Positions 8,631 to 17,585 of a stretch of DNA of 64,000 nucleotides are shown here, in pieces. The stretch is from Pseudomonas sichuanensis (GTDB lineage Bacteria > Pseudomonadota > Gammaproteobacteria > Pseudomonadales > Pseudomonadaceae): contig NZ_QKVM01000007.1 in the NCBI RefSeq assembly GCF_003231305.1, positions 62,001 through 126,000 of the forward strand, written 5' to 3'. The translations under genes and the position numbers were made by a program. The first letter of the stretch is position 1. The number at the start of each line of letters is the position of its first letter. The notes below the pieces were generated by a model, which made no database searches, was not told the origin of the DNA, and saw only the letters and a program-made list of their open reading frames with translations.

Positions 8631-10093
8631 TCCGCGACTACCAGGCGCAGAAGACCCTGCGCGAGGATTATGACGTCTGCATCATCGGTGCCGGGCCCGC
8701 GGGTATCACGCTGGCACTGCGCCTGGCGCAGGCCGGCTGGAAAGTGGTACTGGCCGAGGGAGGCGGGCACGACTACTCGCCGCGTTCGCAGGCACTGTAC
8801 CAGTGCACCTCGACCGGCCTCGAGCTGTACCCCCATGAAACACGCCTGCGCTACCTTGGCGGCACATCCAATCACTGGGCAGGCCGTTGCCGTCCGTTCA
8901 CGCCTTCCGATTTCGCGGTCCCGCCCCAAGGCGAGCTCCCCGGCTGGCCCATCGCCTATGCCGAAGTGGAACCCTACCTGGCAGCGGCCATGGAGATCGT
9001 CGACCTGCCGCAGGGCGGACAATTCAAGGCAGAGAACGCTGGGCTCAAGGGCGGTGACTTCGAGCCGGACAAGTTCCTGCTCAGCCCGCCGACGCGCTTT
9101 GCGCAGAAATACGCCGCAGCGCTCAACGATACCGCCGGGCTGGATGTCTTCATCAACTGCAACTGCGTCGACCTGGAGTTCGACCAGACCACAGGGCGCC
9201 TGGCTGCAGCGGTGGTGTCCGACTATGACCTGCAGCGCCAGCGGTTGGTGGCCAGGCACTTCATCCTGGCGACGGGGGCCCTGGAGAACGCCCGGCAACT
9301 GCTCAACAGCGCGTCCCTGCGCAAGGCCGGGGTGGTCACCCAGGATGGGCTGGTGGGGCGCTGCCTGATGGAGCACCTCAACGTCGAGATGGGCACCTTC
9401 ATCCTTGAGGACGGCCAGACTGGCGAGCCGCGCCAGTACTACACCAGCGATGCCTTCGTCAGCGAATACAAGGCCGGCAAGGGCAATGTCTCCGCCACGG
9501 TGCTCGATGAAGTGCGCACCTTCGGCCGGACCGCCGAGGTCAAGCACTTCCTGGAAAATCTGCTGTGCGAGATGAACCTTGCCCACAAGGTCAACTTCAT
9601 CGCCAACTTCAGCTGCCCGGGCGAAGGGGTGCTCAGCACCATGATCGAACAGTATCCCAACGCGCTGAGCCGGCTCTCGCTGCTCGAGGAGAAGGATGAA
9701 CTGGGCGTGTCCAAGGCCAACGTCAACTGGGTGCTTAGCGCATACGACCGCCACACCATCCAGTGCATCGGCAGCGAGCTGGCCAAACAGTTCGTCGACA
9801 CAGGCCTTGGCTTCGTCAGGCTGAACGAGTACGTCTACGACGCCGCGATACCGCTGAAGTTGGAGCCTCACGCGCACCATATGGGCACCACGCGGATGGC
9901 CGCCTCGGCGCAGTACGGCGTGGTCGACCGCGACTGCAAGGTATTCGGCACCGACAATCTTTATGTCGCCGGCAGCAGCATCTTCGCCACCGGAGGCGCC
10001 TCCAACCCGACCATGCCGCTGTTGCAGTTCGCCCTGCGGTTGGCGGATCACCTCGATCAAAGGTTGAAATCGGCGCGCGGTGCGCTCACCTGA
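8627..10093 (+). CDS. GMC-family FAD-dependent oxidoreductase
   Basis: This 488-residue flavoprotein should oxidise an alcohol group, probably on a sugar. The FAD-binding motif is IIGAGPAG (residues about 19-26) with the ribose-binding acid near E44. The GMC signature GGTSNHWAGRC follows at about 82-92. The C-terminal catalytic pair appears as the HH at 417-418 (HHMGTTRM) and N460 (GGASNPTMPLLQ). It has no signal peptide of its own, yet the coupled upstream gene encodes a Tat signal. Within this operon it could modify the repeat unit or a lipid-linked precursor. The substrate is unknown. Confidence 0.85.
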   Translation: MIRDYQAQKTLREDYDVCIIGAGPAGITLALRLAQAGWKVVLAEGGGHDYSPRSQALYQCTSTGLELYPHETRLRYLGGTSNHWAGRCRPFTPSDFAVPPQGELPGWPIAYAEVEPYLAAAMEIVDLPQGGQFKAENAGLKGGDFEPDKFLLSPPTRFAQKYAAALNDTAGLDVFINCNCVDLEFDQTTGRLAAAVVSDYDLQRQRLVARHFILATGALENARQLLNSASLRKAGVVTQDGLVGRCLMEHLNVEMGTFILEDGQTGEPRQYYTSDAFVSEYKAGKGNVSATVLDEVRTFGRTAEVKHFLENLLCEMNLAHKVNFIANFSCPGEGVLSTMIEQYPNALSRLSLLEEKDELGVSKANVNWVLSAYDRHTIQCIGSELAKQFVDTGLGFVRLNEYVYDAAIPLKLEPHAHHMGTTRMAASAQYGVVDRDCKVFGTDNLYVAGSSIFATGGASNPTMPLLQFALRLADHLDQRLKSARGALT

Positions 10094-10225
10094 GCAACCG
10101 GCGCAGTGTCAGGGCAACAGCAGGGTAGGTATGGGAGTGAGCGCGGGGCGGTCAGCATCAACAAGAACGAGACCGCATTCGCCTCAGGGACAGTCCAGGA
10201 TCGCTTCATTTGCGAGGCTAGCAGC

Positions 10226-10843
10226 ATGTATGGATGGATACGCAAAGCATTGGCCAACTACGCCAACTCGACCGGGCGCGCCGGCGGGACCTACAAGAAG
10301 TTCTGCAATCCGAATGCCCGCGACTGGGGCGCTTACCTGACCCGCTGGGGCAAGTTCTATTCCGTGGGCAGCAACGTTCATATCAACCCCGGGTGCAACG
10401 TCACCGACCCACGCCTGGTGCGCCTTGGCAGTAACGTCGGGTTATCGGACTGCACGCTGATCGGCCACGACGGCGTGGTTGCGCTGATCGAGATCTGTTA
10501 CGGCAAACAACTCGATTCGGTCGGATTCATCGACATCCGTGACAACTGTTTCATCGGCCACGGTGCAATCGTGATGCCGCGCGTGACCATCGGCCCGGAC
10601 TCGGTGGTTGCCGCCGGGGCCGTGGTCACCAAGGATGTGCCACCCGGTACCGTGGTCGGTGGCAATCCGGCGAAATTCATCTGCACCACCGAGGCGTTGA
10701 TCCAACGCGTCGAGGAACGCTGCGCCGCCTACCCCTGGATAGAGCTGGTCAAGCAGCGCCAGGGTGCCTATGACCCGGCATTGGAGCCGACCCTGGCCGC
10801 TGCGCGAGGTCAGTACTTCTTTGGGGATGGCAGCAATGGCTAG
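10226..10843 (+). CDS. Left-handed beta-helix (hexapeptide) acyltransferase
   Basis: About 205 residues. Hexapeptide-repeat turns (VGSNVHINPGCNV, LVRLGSNVGLSDC, IDIRDNCFIGHGAIVMPRVTIG) run through the centre and end with AAGAVVTKDVPPGTVVGGNPAKFI, the standard end of an acetyltransferase beta-helix. A candidate catalytic His lies in LIGHDG. It probably O-acetylates the sugar repeat unit with acetyl-CoA in the cytoplasm. The start chosen at 10226 has GAGG 9 bases upstream; an upstream in-frame ATG at 10106 would add 40 low-complexity residues. It overlaps the next gene by 8 bases. Confidence 0.85.
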   Translation: MYGWIRKALANYANSTGRAGGTYKKFCNPNARDWGAYLTRWGKFYSVGSNVHINPGCNVTDPRLVRLGSNVGLSDCTLIGHDGVVALIEICYGKQLDSVGFIDIRDNCFIGHGAIVMPRVTIGPDSVVAAGAVVTKDVPPGTVVGGNPAKFICTTEALIQRVEERCAAYPWIELVKQRQGAYDPALEPTLAAARGQYFFGDGSNG

Positions 10844-11792
10844 CAAACCTGTCGATGTGATGGTGGTCAATTTCAATACCGCCGGCTTGCTCCAGCCGAT
10901 GTTCGACGCCCTGCGCCAGGCTGACGGCGACAAGCTGGCGAGTTACCTGGTGGTGGACAACGCCTCGGTCGACGATTCGGTAGAGCGTCTGGCCAAGGTC
11001 TGCCCTGAGGCCGTATTGGTCAGCAACCAGAAGAACGTCGGTTTCGGCCGGGCCAACAACCAGCTGCTGGCGCACCTGAACGGCAAGTACGCGTTGCTGC
11101 TCAATACCGATGCGTTCGTCGCCAGGGACACCCTGGACAAGACCCTCGAGTACATGGACGCGCACCCGGAATGCGGGGTGCTGGGCGTGCGGCTGGAGGG
11201 GCGCGACGGCGACCTGCAACCCAGTTGTCGCTACTTCCCGACCCCCTTGAACGTGTTCGTGGCACGCACCGGGCTCGGGCGCTTCTTCCCGGGGCTGAAG
11301 ATGGTCGACGAGATGAACTGGGACCACGGCTCGGTGCGCGAGTGCGACTGGTTGCCCGGCTGCTTCTACCTGGTGCGGCGCGAGGTGCTCGACCAGGTGG
11401 GCCTGTTCGACCCGCGCTACTTCCTTTACTACGAGGAAGTCGACCACTGCAAACGGGTCAAACAGGCCGGCTGGAAGGTGGTGTTCTATCCCCACACCAC
11501 GGTGGTGCACATCGGCGGCGAAAGCTCCAAGTCGGTCGCTGAACTTGAGGCGGCCAGCCGCCAGATCTCGGCCTACCAGATCGAAAGCGAACTGCTGTAT
11601 TTCCGCAAGCATCATGGGCTGGCAGGGTTGACCCTGCATATGGCGCTGGTGACCCTCGGCGATCTGGTGCTGGCCCTGAAGGCCTTGCTCAAAGGGCGGG
11701 GGCGGGCAGCCATCACGGCTTGCTGGCGGCATTGCCGGGCCACCTGGGCGCTGTTGTTCGACACCCGTTTTGCAAGCCAACCCACACGGTAG
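10836..11792 (+). CDS. Family 2 glycosyltransferase (rhamnosyltransferase-like)
   Basis: About 318 residues with a GT-A fold. The N-terminus VDVMVVNFNTAGLL is the nucleotide-binding strand, VVDNASVDDS follows, and the DXD-like metal site is LLLNTDAF. The acceptor-side motifs WLPGCFYLVRREV and FDPRYFLYYEEVDHCKR are typical of WbbL-like GT2 enzymes. It transfers one sugar to the growing lipid-linked repeat in the cytoplasm; donor and linkage cannot be read from sequence. The ATG at 10836 overlaps the acyltransferase stop. An upstream in-frame ATG at 10827 is possible. Confidence 0.88.
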   Translation: MASKPVDVMVVNFNTAGLLQPMFDALRQADGDKLASYLVVDNASVDDSVERLAKVCPEAVLVSNQKNVGFGRANNQLLAHLNGKYALLLNTDAFVARDTLDKTLEYMDAHPECGVLGVRLEGRDGDLQPSCRYFPTPLNVFVARTGLGRFFPGLKMVDEMNWDHGSVRECDWLPGCFYLVRREVLDQVGLFDPRYFLYYEEVDHCKRVKQAGWKVVFYPHTTVVHIGGESSKSVAELEAASRQISAYQIESELLYFRKHHGLAGLTLHMALVTLGDLVLALKALLKGRGRAAITACWRHCRATWALLFDTRFASQPTR

Positions 11793-11800
11793 GTGACGCC

Positions 11801-12325
11801 ATGTTCGAGAATATTCGTGCCGATCTGCGGGCCCATGGCGGTGACTGGGGCGCCCAGGGCTTCTGGGTGTTGCTGGTCTATCGCTTCGGGCGCTGGCGTT
11901 ACGGGGTGCGCCCGGCGTTGCTGCGCAAGCCGCTGTCGCTGGTCTACAAAGTGCTGTTCAAGTGGGTGCAGATACTGACCGGCGTCGAGCTGCCCTGTGA
12001 GGTGCAGATCGGCCGGAACTTCGTCATCGATCACTTCGGCGGCATCATCATCAGCGGCTATGCGCGTTTCGGCGATGATTGCCGGATCCGCAACGGCGTG
12101 GTGGTGGGGTTGAAGAATGTCAGCGAACCGACCGCGCCGGTGTTCGGCAACAACGTCGATATCGGCGCCGGCGCCAAGGTGCTGGGCAACATCCGCATTG
12201 GCAACAACGTAGTGATCGGCTCCAACGCCGTGGTGCTGGTGGACGTGCCGGACGACTGCCTGGCGGTGGGGGTGCCTGCGACCGTCAAGGCGCGCAAGCC
12301 CGCCGAAGCGATGCCGTGTTCATGA
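11801..12325 (+). CDS. Serine O-acetyltransferase-like hexapeptide transferase
   Basis: This 174-residue protein begins MFENIRADLRAHGGD, close to the CysE N-terminus, and continues with a hexapeptide beta-helix (VQIGRNFVIDHFGGIIISG, RIRNGVVVGL, VDIGAGAKVLGNIRIGNN). The His-Asp catalytic region is DHFGG. Family members include true serine acetyltransferases and polysaccharide-locus acetyltransferases; the position between glycosyltransferases argues for the second. It is 8 bases behind the upstream gene. It is shorter than housekeeping CysE because the N-terminal helical part is reduced. Confidence 0.85.
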   Translation: MFENIRADLRAHGGDWGAQGFWVLLVYRFGRWRYGVRPALLRKPLSLVYKVLFKWVQILTGVELPCEVQIGRNFVIDHFGGIIISGYARFGDDCRIRNGVVVGLKNVSEPTAPVFGNNVDIGAGAKVLGNIRIGNNVVIGSNAVVLVDVPDDCLAVGVPATVKARKPAEAMPCS

Positions 12326-12362
12326 GGCAGGCAACACTGCCCAGCGCCGGCAGGAGGGCGCC

Positions 12363-13340
12363 ATGCTGACAGGGATTGGCGTTGTGGTGATCGGCCGCAA
12401 CGAGGGCCAGCGCTTGCAGCGCTGCCTGACGTCACTGGCCGGTTGCGCACAGCAGGTGGTGTATGTCGACTCGGGCTCGACCGATGGCTCCCAGGCCTTG
12501 GCCCAAGGCCTGGGCGTCGAGGTGCTGGCGCTGGACATGACCCGGCCCTTTACCGCCGCACGGGCCCGTAACGAAGGCTTCGCCTGCCTGCAATCTTTGT
12601 TGCCGACACTACGCTACGTGCAGTTCGTCGATGGTGATTGCGAAGTCATGGACGGCTGGCTGCAGCAGGCGTGCGAATTTCTCGATGCACGGCCGGAAGT
12701 CGCGGTGGCGTGCGGTCGGCGCCGCGAGCGCTTCCCGCAGCATTCGGTCTACAACCTGCTGTGTGACCTGGAATGGGACACCCCGGTGGGCGAGGCCCGG
12801 GCCTGTGGGGGGGATGCGTTGATGCGTGCCGAGGCGTTCAGGGCCGTGGGCGGTTTTCGTGCGGGGCTGATCGCTGGGGAAGAGCCCGAGCTCTGTATTC
12901 GCCTGCGGGGCCGCGGCTGGAAGATCTGGCGCCTGCCCGCCGAAATGACCTTGCACGATGCCGCCATGACCCGTTTCAGCCAGTGGTGGCGGCGCAGCCT
13001 GCGCGCAGGCTACGCGTTCGCCGAGGGCACCTTCCTGCATGGCGCGCCTCCTGAGCGGCATTGGCAGCGTGAGTCGCGTCGTGCCTGGCTCTGGGGGCTG
13101 GGCATACCGCTGGCGATCGTGGCTGCGTGTGCATTGCTGGGGGGCTGGGGGTTGCTGCTGTTGCTGGCCTACCCGCTGCAGGCCGTGCGCCTGGCGCGCC
13201 GTGGTGGCCGCTCGGTTCGCGAGAACTGGCTGCAGGCGGTGTTCCTGGTGCTGGGAAAATTCCCGGAGATGGTCGGGCAGGTGCGGTTTCTGTTGAACCG
13301 GCTTACTGCCGGCAAGACGGTGTTGATCGAGTACAAGTGA
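12363..13340 (+). CDS. Membrane-associated family 2 glycosyltransferase
   Basis: This 325-residue GT-A enzyme starts with IGVVVIGRNEGQRL and VVYVDSGSTDGS, with the metal-binding motif VQFVDGDCEV. GGDALMRAEAFRAVGGF and AGEEPELCIRLRGRGW are the acceptor and catalytic region. The C-terminal third holds hydrophobic segments (GLGIPLAIVAACALLGGWG and LLLLLAYPLQAV) that should anchor it to the inner membrane. It adds a sugar to the repeat unit; donor unknown. It sits 8 bases before the large fusion gene. Confidence 0.87.
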   Translation: MLTGIGVVVIGRNEGQRLQRCLTSLAGCAQQVVYVDSGSTDGSQALAQGLGVEVLALDMTRPFTAARARNEGFACLQSLLPTLRYVQFVDGDCEVMDGWLQQACEFLDARPEVAVACGRRRERFPQHSVYNLLCDLEWDTPVGEARACGGDALMRAEAFRAVGGFRAGLIAGEEPELCIRLRGRGWKIWRLPAEMTLHDAAMTRFSQWWRRSLRAGYAFAEGTFLHGAPPERHWQRESRRAWLWGLGIPLAIVAACALLGGWGLLLLLAYPLQAVRLARRGGRSVRENWLQAVFLVLGKFPEMVGQVRFLLNRLTAGKTVLIEYK

Positions 13341-13347
13341 GAGGCCC

Positions 13348-16320
13348 ATGGCGTTCAGATCGTTACTCAAGAGTGTGCTCACTTTGCAACCCGGCTATTC
13401 ATTGCGGGCGTTGAACAACAAGTGCAAATTGCTGGTGCTGATCATCACCCAGTGGACGGACCTGCGGCCGTTCCTGCGGCACATGGAAGCTGCGCTGGGC
13501 AAGGAAGGCTTCGACAGGCTCGGTGTCGATTGCATCGGCATGGTGCAGTGGCCCTATATCAGCAAATGCTGGTCGGTGCGTGAACGCCTCGACGCCGTGG
13601 CTTCGCACTACCAGGTGGTGACGGCGCAGTTCCCGACCCTGTTGCTGCTGGGCCGGGACGAGCGGCGGACCCTGTGCGACCTGTCAGGCATTTCTGCCGA
13701 CTGCACCCTGGTGCTGGACCGGCCGATCTGGTTCAAGCGCGAAGGCGAATTGGTGCTGAACCTGTTCCAGGGCGACCTGCGCGTGGCGTCACTGGCCTTC
13801 ACCCTGCAGCGCACGGCGGCAGGCCTGTGCCTGTTCATCGGCGCGGTGCAGGGGATCCACAAGGGCATCGACAGCGAACGCTCGCTGGCCATCTACCGCG
13901 ACCTGACCAAGGACTTCGAAGGGCTGCGCCCGCGCAGCCTGCTGCTCGAGGCGCTCAAATGCGTGGCCAGGGCGGTCGGGGCTGACGGCCTATATGCGGT
14001 GGGCGACGCCTACCGGCACCATCGCCACCCCTACTTTGGCGCCGAAAAGTCCCAGGACCTGGCCGCCAACTACGACGCTATCTGGCTGGAGCATGGCGCA
14101 GTGCCCAGCGAGCGCGAAGACTTCTTCAGCCTCCCGCTGGCGGCGGCGCAACGTGCGGCAGAGGATATCGCACCGAAGAAACGCGCCATGTACCGCAGGC
14201 GCCAGGCCATGCTCGAGGCGTTGTTCGCGCAACTCGAAGCGGCACTGGCGGCCAGTGCGGGGAAACTGCAGGCACATCGGCAACGGCTGGGCTATGCCCT
14301 TGTGCTGCAGGAGGCCAGTGCGCCGACAGCCACGCATTCGCGGTTGGCAAAGATTGTGCAATTGTTCCGTCAGGCCCTGCGCGAACCCCGGGCGGATCAG
14401 CGTTTCATGGCGTATATACGCAAGGCCGGACTGTATCCGACCCTGAGAAAGGCGTGGCGAGAGCTGTTGCGCCATGGCCCGGCGCTGCTTTGGAAACCAC
14501 CCGCCGAGCAGCGTCACGAGCTGCCCCTGGATGCCCCGGGCGTGGCGGCCAGCACGCTGTTCCCCGGGCACGTCGTGTTGATTTGCGAGAGCGACCCGGC
14601 ACAAGCGCTCGATGGCCGCCCTGCGCAACTGCGGCAAATGCTGGCCGAGCTTGGCTATACCTGCACGATGGTGGACTGGGGCAATCCACAAGCCTGCCTG
14701 AATGCTCTGCAAACCTGCGCTGCAGTCATCCTGCACCGCCTGCCTTACTGTGCGCAGTTGTCGAGGCTGCTCGAAGAAGCCAGCCGCCTCAAGGTCACCT
14801 CTTGCTGGGATACAGACGAGCTGATCTTCGACCCGCAGGCGTATCGCCAGGGCAACGACCTGAACGGATTGAGCGACACAGACGTGGGTAAGCTGATGGC
14901 GGCCGTGGCCCTGCACCGACAGGCACTACTGGCGTGCGAGTGCGCGATCGCGTCGAATGCAGCACTGGCTGCGGCGATGCAGGAGGCGGGGGCCCGGCAA
15001 GTCACGGTGGTCGAGTGCAGCCAGCAGTTGGGGCAGGTCTTCCCAGCCCTATCTGGCGTTCGCCCACGCAGGGTGCTGTCGGCGAACATCTTCTTCGCCC
15101 CCAGGAGTTTCGGTGGCGCCACGGTTGTCGCCGAGCAGATGGCGCGGTTGCTGGCGGCCACTTCGCCCTGGCAGCAGTTCGTGTTCACATCGCTACCGCC
15201 GAGTGACACGGCCCCCTACAGCCTGTTCAGGTACCAGGCGCAGCAGGCTGCGGTGCTTGGCATCGGCCTGCCAGACCAGCGCTCGGCCCTTGAGGACTTC
15301 GAAAACCGCGCAACCCTGCCGCTGTTCGACGCCGTGCTCGAGCGCGTCGCCCCGGACCTTGTGCACCTGCATTCGATCCAGGGCCTGGGCGCACTGCTGG
15401 CCGAAAGCTGTGCGCGGGCGGGCATACCGTTCGTGGTGACCTTGCATGACGCGTGGTGGATCTGCGGGCGCCAGTTCATGATCAACGGCCACGGGCAATA
15501 TTGCGGGCAAACGCGTATTCGCGCCGAAGTGTGTGCCGCCTGTGTCGAGGATGCGCCGCTGAACGCCTACCGTCAGCAGGCCCTGGCCGCCACCCTGCGC
15601 AAGGCCAGCCTGCTGCTGGCGCCAAGCCGCTTCGCCCGCGACCTGTACGTGGCCAATGGTTTCGATGCGGCGAAGATTCGCATCAACCGCAACGGCATCC
15701 TCGCCCCCGGTGCTGGCTACCACAAGCAGCCGGGGGCATTGCTGCGCTTCGGTTTCGTCGGTGGCAACACCGCGATCAAGGGCATCAATCTGATTACCCA
15801 GGCGTTTGCCGGGCTACCCCGCTCGGACTACGAATTGAAGGTGGTCGACAACCTGCTGCACCTGGGTTTTCGCTCGTTCAACCGGCACAGCGTGAAGATC
15901 CCGGGCACCGTCAGCATCATCCCCGGCTACACCCAGGACGACATCGACGCGTTCTTTTCCTGCATCGACGTGTTGCTGTTCCCGACTCAGTGGAAAGAGA
16001 CCTTCGGCCTTGCCGTGCGCGAAGCGCTGGTGCGCGACGTCTGGGTGATCAGCACCGACGCGGGGGGCACGGTCGAGGACATCGTCGACGGGGTCAACGG
16101 CACCATCATCCCATTGAGCTCCGACCCAAGGTATCTGCGCCAGGCATTGGCCGATGCGCTCGAGCACCCGGAGCGCTTTGCGCACCTGCACAACGCTTTC
16201 AAGGGCAGCATCACGCTGTGCAGCGACCAGGCTCTGGAGCTCCAGGGCATCTATGCGGACGTCATCGAGGGCATTGCAACGGCAGACCCTGCGCCGTCAG
16301 CCATGAAAAGCCTGAAGTAG
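13348..16320 (+). CDS. VirK/YbjX-like domain fused to family 4 glycosyltransferase
   Basis: A 990-residue cytoplasmic protein, more than twice the length of a usual GT4. Residues about 25-300 match the VirK/YbjX (DUF535) pattern: VLDRPIWFKREGELVLNLF, LFIGAVQGIHKGIDS, RSLLLEALKCVARAVGADG, HHRHPYF, YDAIWLEHGA and KKRAMYRRRQAMLEALF. Residues about 430-560 form a Rossmann-like segment with WDTDELIFD (about 488-496). From about 571 a GT4 follows (FGGATVVAEQM, VVTLHDAWWICGRQFM), with the EX7E motif at E884-E892 (ETFGLAVRE). The C-terminal part transfers a sugar from a nucleotide donor. VirK/YbjX proteins are of poorly known envelope-related function, so the role of the N-terminal half is open. No stop or frameshift lies between the parts. 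Confidence 0.8.
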   Translation: MAFRSLLKSVLTLQPGYSLRALNNKCKLLVLIITQWTDLRPFLRHMEAALGKEGFDRLGVDCIGMVQWPYISKCWSVRERLDAVASHYQVVTAQFPTLLLLGRDERRTLCDLSGISADCTLVLDRPIWFKREGELVLNLFQGDLRVASLAFTLQRTAAGLCLFIGAVQGIHKGIDSERSLAIYRDLTKDFEGLRPRSLLLEALKCVARAVGADGLYAVGDAYRHHRHPYFGAEKSQDLAANYDAIWLEHGAVPSEREDFFSLPLAAAQRAAEDIAPKKRAMYRRRQAMLEALFAQLEAALAASAGKLQAHRQRLGYALVLQEASAPTATHSRLAKIVQLFRQALREPRADQRFMAYIRKAGLYPTLRKAWRELLRHGPALLWKPPAEQRHELPLDAPGVAASTLFPGHVVLICESDPAQALDGRPAQLRQMLAELGYTCTMVDWGNPQACLNALQTCAAVILHRLPYCAQLSRLLEEASRLKVTSCWDTDELIFDPQAYRQGNDLNGLSDTDVGKLMAAVALHRQALLACECAIASNAALAAAMQEAGARQVTVVECSQQLGQVFPALSGVRPRRVLSANIFFAPRSFGGATVVAEQMARLLAATSPWQQFVFTSLPPSDTAPYSLFRYQAQQAAVLGIGLPDQRSALEDFENRATLPLFDAVLERVAPDLVHLHSIQGLGALLAESCARAGIPFVVTLHDAWWICGRQFMINGHGQYCGQTRIRAEVCAACVEDAPLNAYRQQALAATLRKASLLLAPSRFARDLYVANGFDAAKIRINRNGILAPGAGYHKQPGALLRFGFVGGNTAIKGINLITQAFAGLPRSDYELKVVDNLLHLGFRSFNRHSVKIPGTVSIIPGYTQDDIDAFFSCIDVLLFPTQWKETFGLAVREALVRDVWVISTDAGGTVEDIVDGVNGTIIPLSSDPRYLRQALADALEHPERFAHLHNAFKGSITLCSDQALELQGIYADVIEGIATADPAPSAMKSLK

Positions 16321-16382
16321 GGGGCCGGATGCCGCCTGGGCGGCCCAGCTCATTCATCACGCGGGTTTGGACTCGAATTCCT

Positions 16383-17585
16383 ATGCGCATTGCTTATTTC
16401 ATCAATCAGTACCCCAAGGTCAGCCACAGTTTCATTCGCCGTGAAATCCTCGCGTTGGAGCGCCAGGGTTTCGAGATTCAGCGCATTGCCTTGCGTGGCT
16501 GGGATGCCGAACTGCAGGACGACGAGGATGTGCAAGAGCAGGGCAAGACACAGTACGTACTGCAAGGCGGCGTGAACGCGCTGCTGAAGCCGGCGCTTCA
16601 GGTGTTGCGCCAGCAGCCCAGGCGCTTTTTCGCAAGCCTGTGGCTGGCCCTGCGCCTCGGCCGGCGAGCTGACCGGGCATGGCCCTACCACTTGATCTAC
16701 CTGGCTGAGGCATGCCGTGTGCTGCAGTGGCTGCAGGCGTCGGGCGCGGTGCATGTGCATGCGCATTTCGGCACCAACTCGACCGAGGTGGTGATGCTGG
16801 CCCGCGCCTTGGGCGGGCCGGCCTACAGCTTTACCGTGCATGGCCCCGAGGAGTTCGACAAACCGCAGTTCCTGCATGTGGGCGAGAAGGTGCGGCGCGC
16901 CGCATTCGTCGCGGCGGTCAGTTCCTACGGGCGTAGCCAGCTGTTCCGCTGGGTGGCCCACGAGCACTGGGACAAGGTCAAGGTGGTGCACTGTGGCCTG
17001 GAGCGCAGCTTCCATGATGTGCCCGCCGTGGCTGCGCCCAGCGTGCCGCGGCTGGTGTGTGTTGGCCGGTTGTGCGAGCAGAAAGGCCAATTGCTGTTGC
17101 TTGAGGCCGCTCGGCTGCTGGCGGCGCAGGCGCTGGAATTCGAGTTGGTGCTGGCTGGGGACGGCGAAATGCGCGAGCAACTGGAAGCCCTGATCGCCCG
17201 GCACGGCCTGCAGGCGCAGGTGCGTATTACCGGCTGGATCAGCAGCGCACAGGTACGCGAGGAGATCCTCGCCGCCCGCGCGCTGGTGTTGCCAAGCTTC
17301 GCCGAGGGCTTGCCGGTGGTGATCATGGAGGCCATGGCCCTGCGTCGCCCGGTGCTGACCACCTATGTGGCGGGTATCCCCGAGCTGGTAACGCCAGGCG
17401 AGAACGGCTGGCTGTTCCCGGCGGGGGCCGTGGAGGAACTGGCCACGGCCATGGCCGATTGCCTGGCGCAACCTGCGCACGTGCTGCAGCGCATGGGGGA
17501 GGCGGCGTACCAGCGCGTGCTGCAACGCCATGACATCGATACCGAAGCGGCCCGGCTGGCCAGCTACTTCAAGGCATCCGCATGA
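16383..17585 (+). CDS. Family 4 glycosyltransferase (colanic-acid WcaL-like)
   Basis: About 400 residues with a GT-B fold. The N-terminus IAYFINQYPKVSHSFIRREI is typical of the WcaL-type GT4 group. HVHAHFGTNSTEV, TVHGPEEFD and VCVGRLCEQKGQ mark the two Rossmann domains, and the EX7E motif is AEGLPVVIME near the C-terminus. It would extend the lipid-linked repeat unit. The ATG at 16383 matches the family start but lacks a good ribosome site; an in-frame ATG at 16329, preceded by AGGGGG, would add 18 residues. It overlaps the next gene by 4 bases (ATGA). Confidence 0.88.
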   Translation: MRIAYFINQYPKVSHSFIRREILALERQGFEIQRIALRGWDAELQDDEDVQEQGKTQYVLQGGVNALLKPALQVLRQQPRRFFASLWLALRLGRRADRAWPYHLIYLAEACRVLQWLQASGAVHVHAHFGTNSTEVVMLARALGGPAYSFTVHGPEEFDKPQFLHVGEKVRRAAFVAAVSSYGRSQLFRWVAHEHWDKVKVVHCGLERSFHDVPAVAAPSVPRLVCVGRLCEQKGQLLLLEAARLLAAQALEFELVLAGDGEMREQLEALIARHGLQAQVRITGWISSAQVREEILAARALVLPSFAEGLPVVIMEAMALRRPVLTTYVAGIPELVTPGENGWLFPAGAVEELATAMADCLAQPAHVLQRMGEAAYQRVLQRHDIDTEAARLASYFKASA

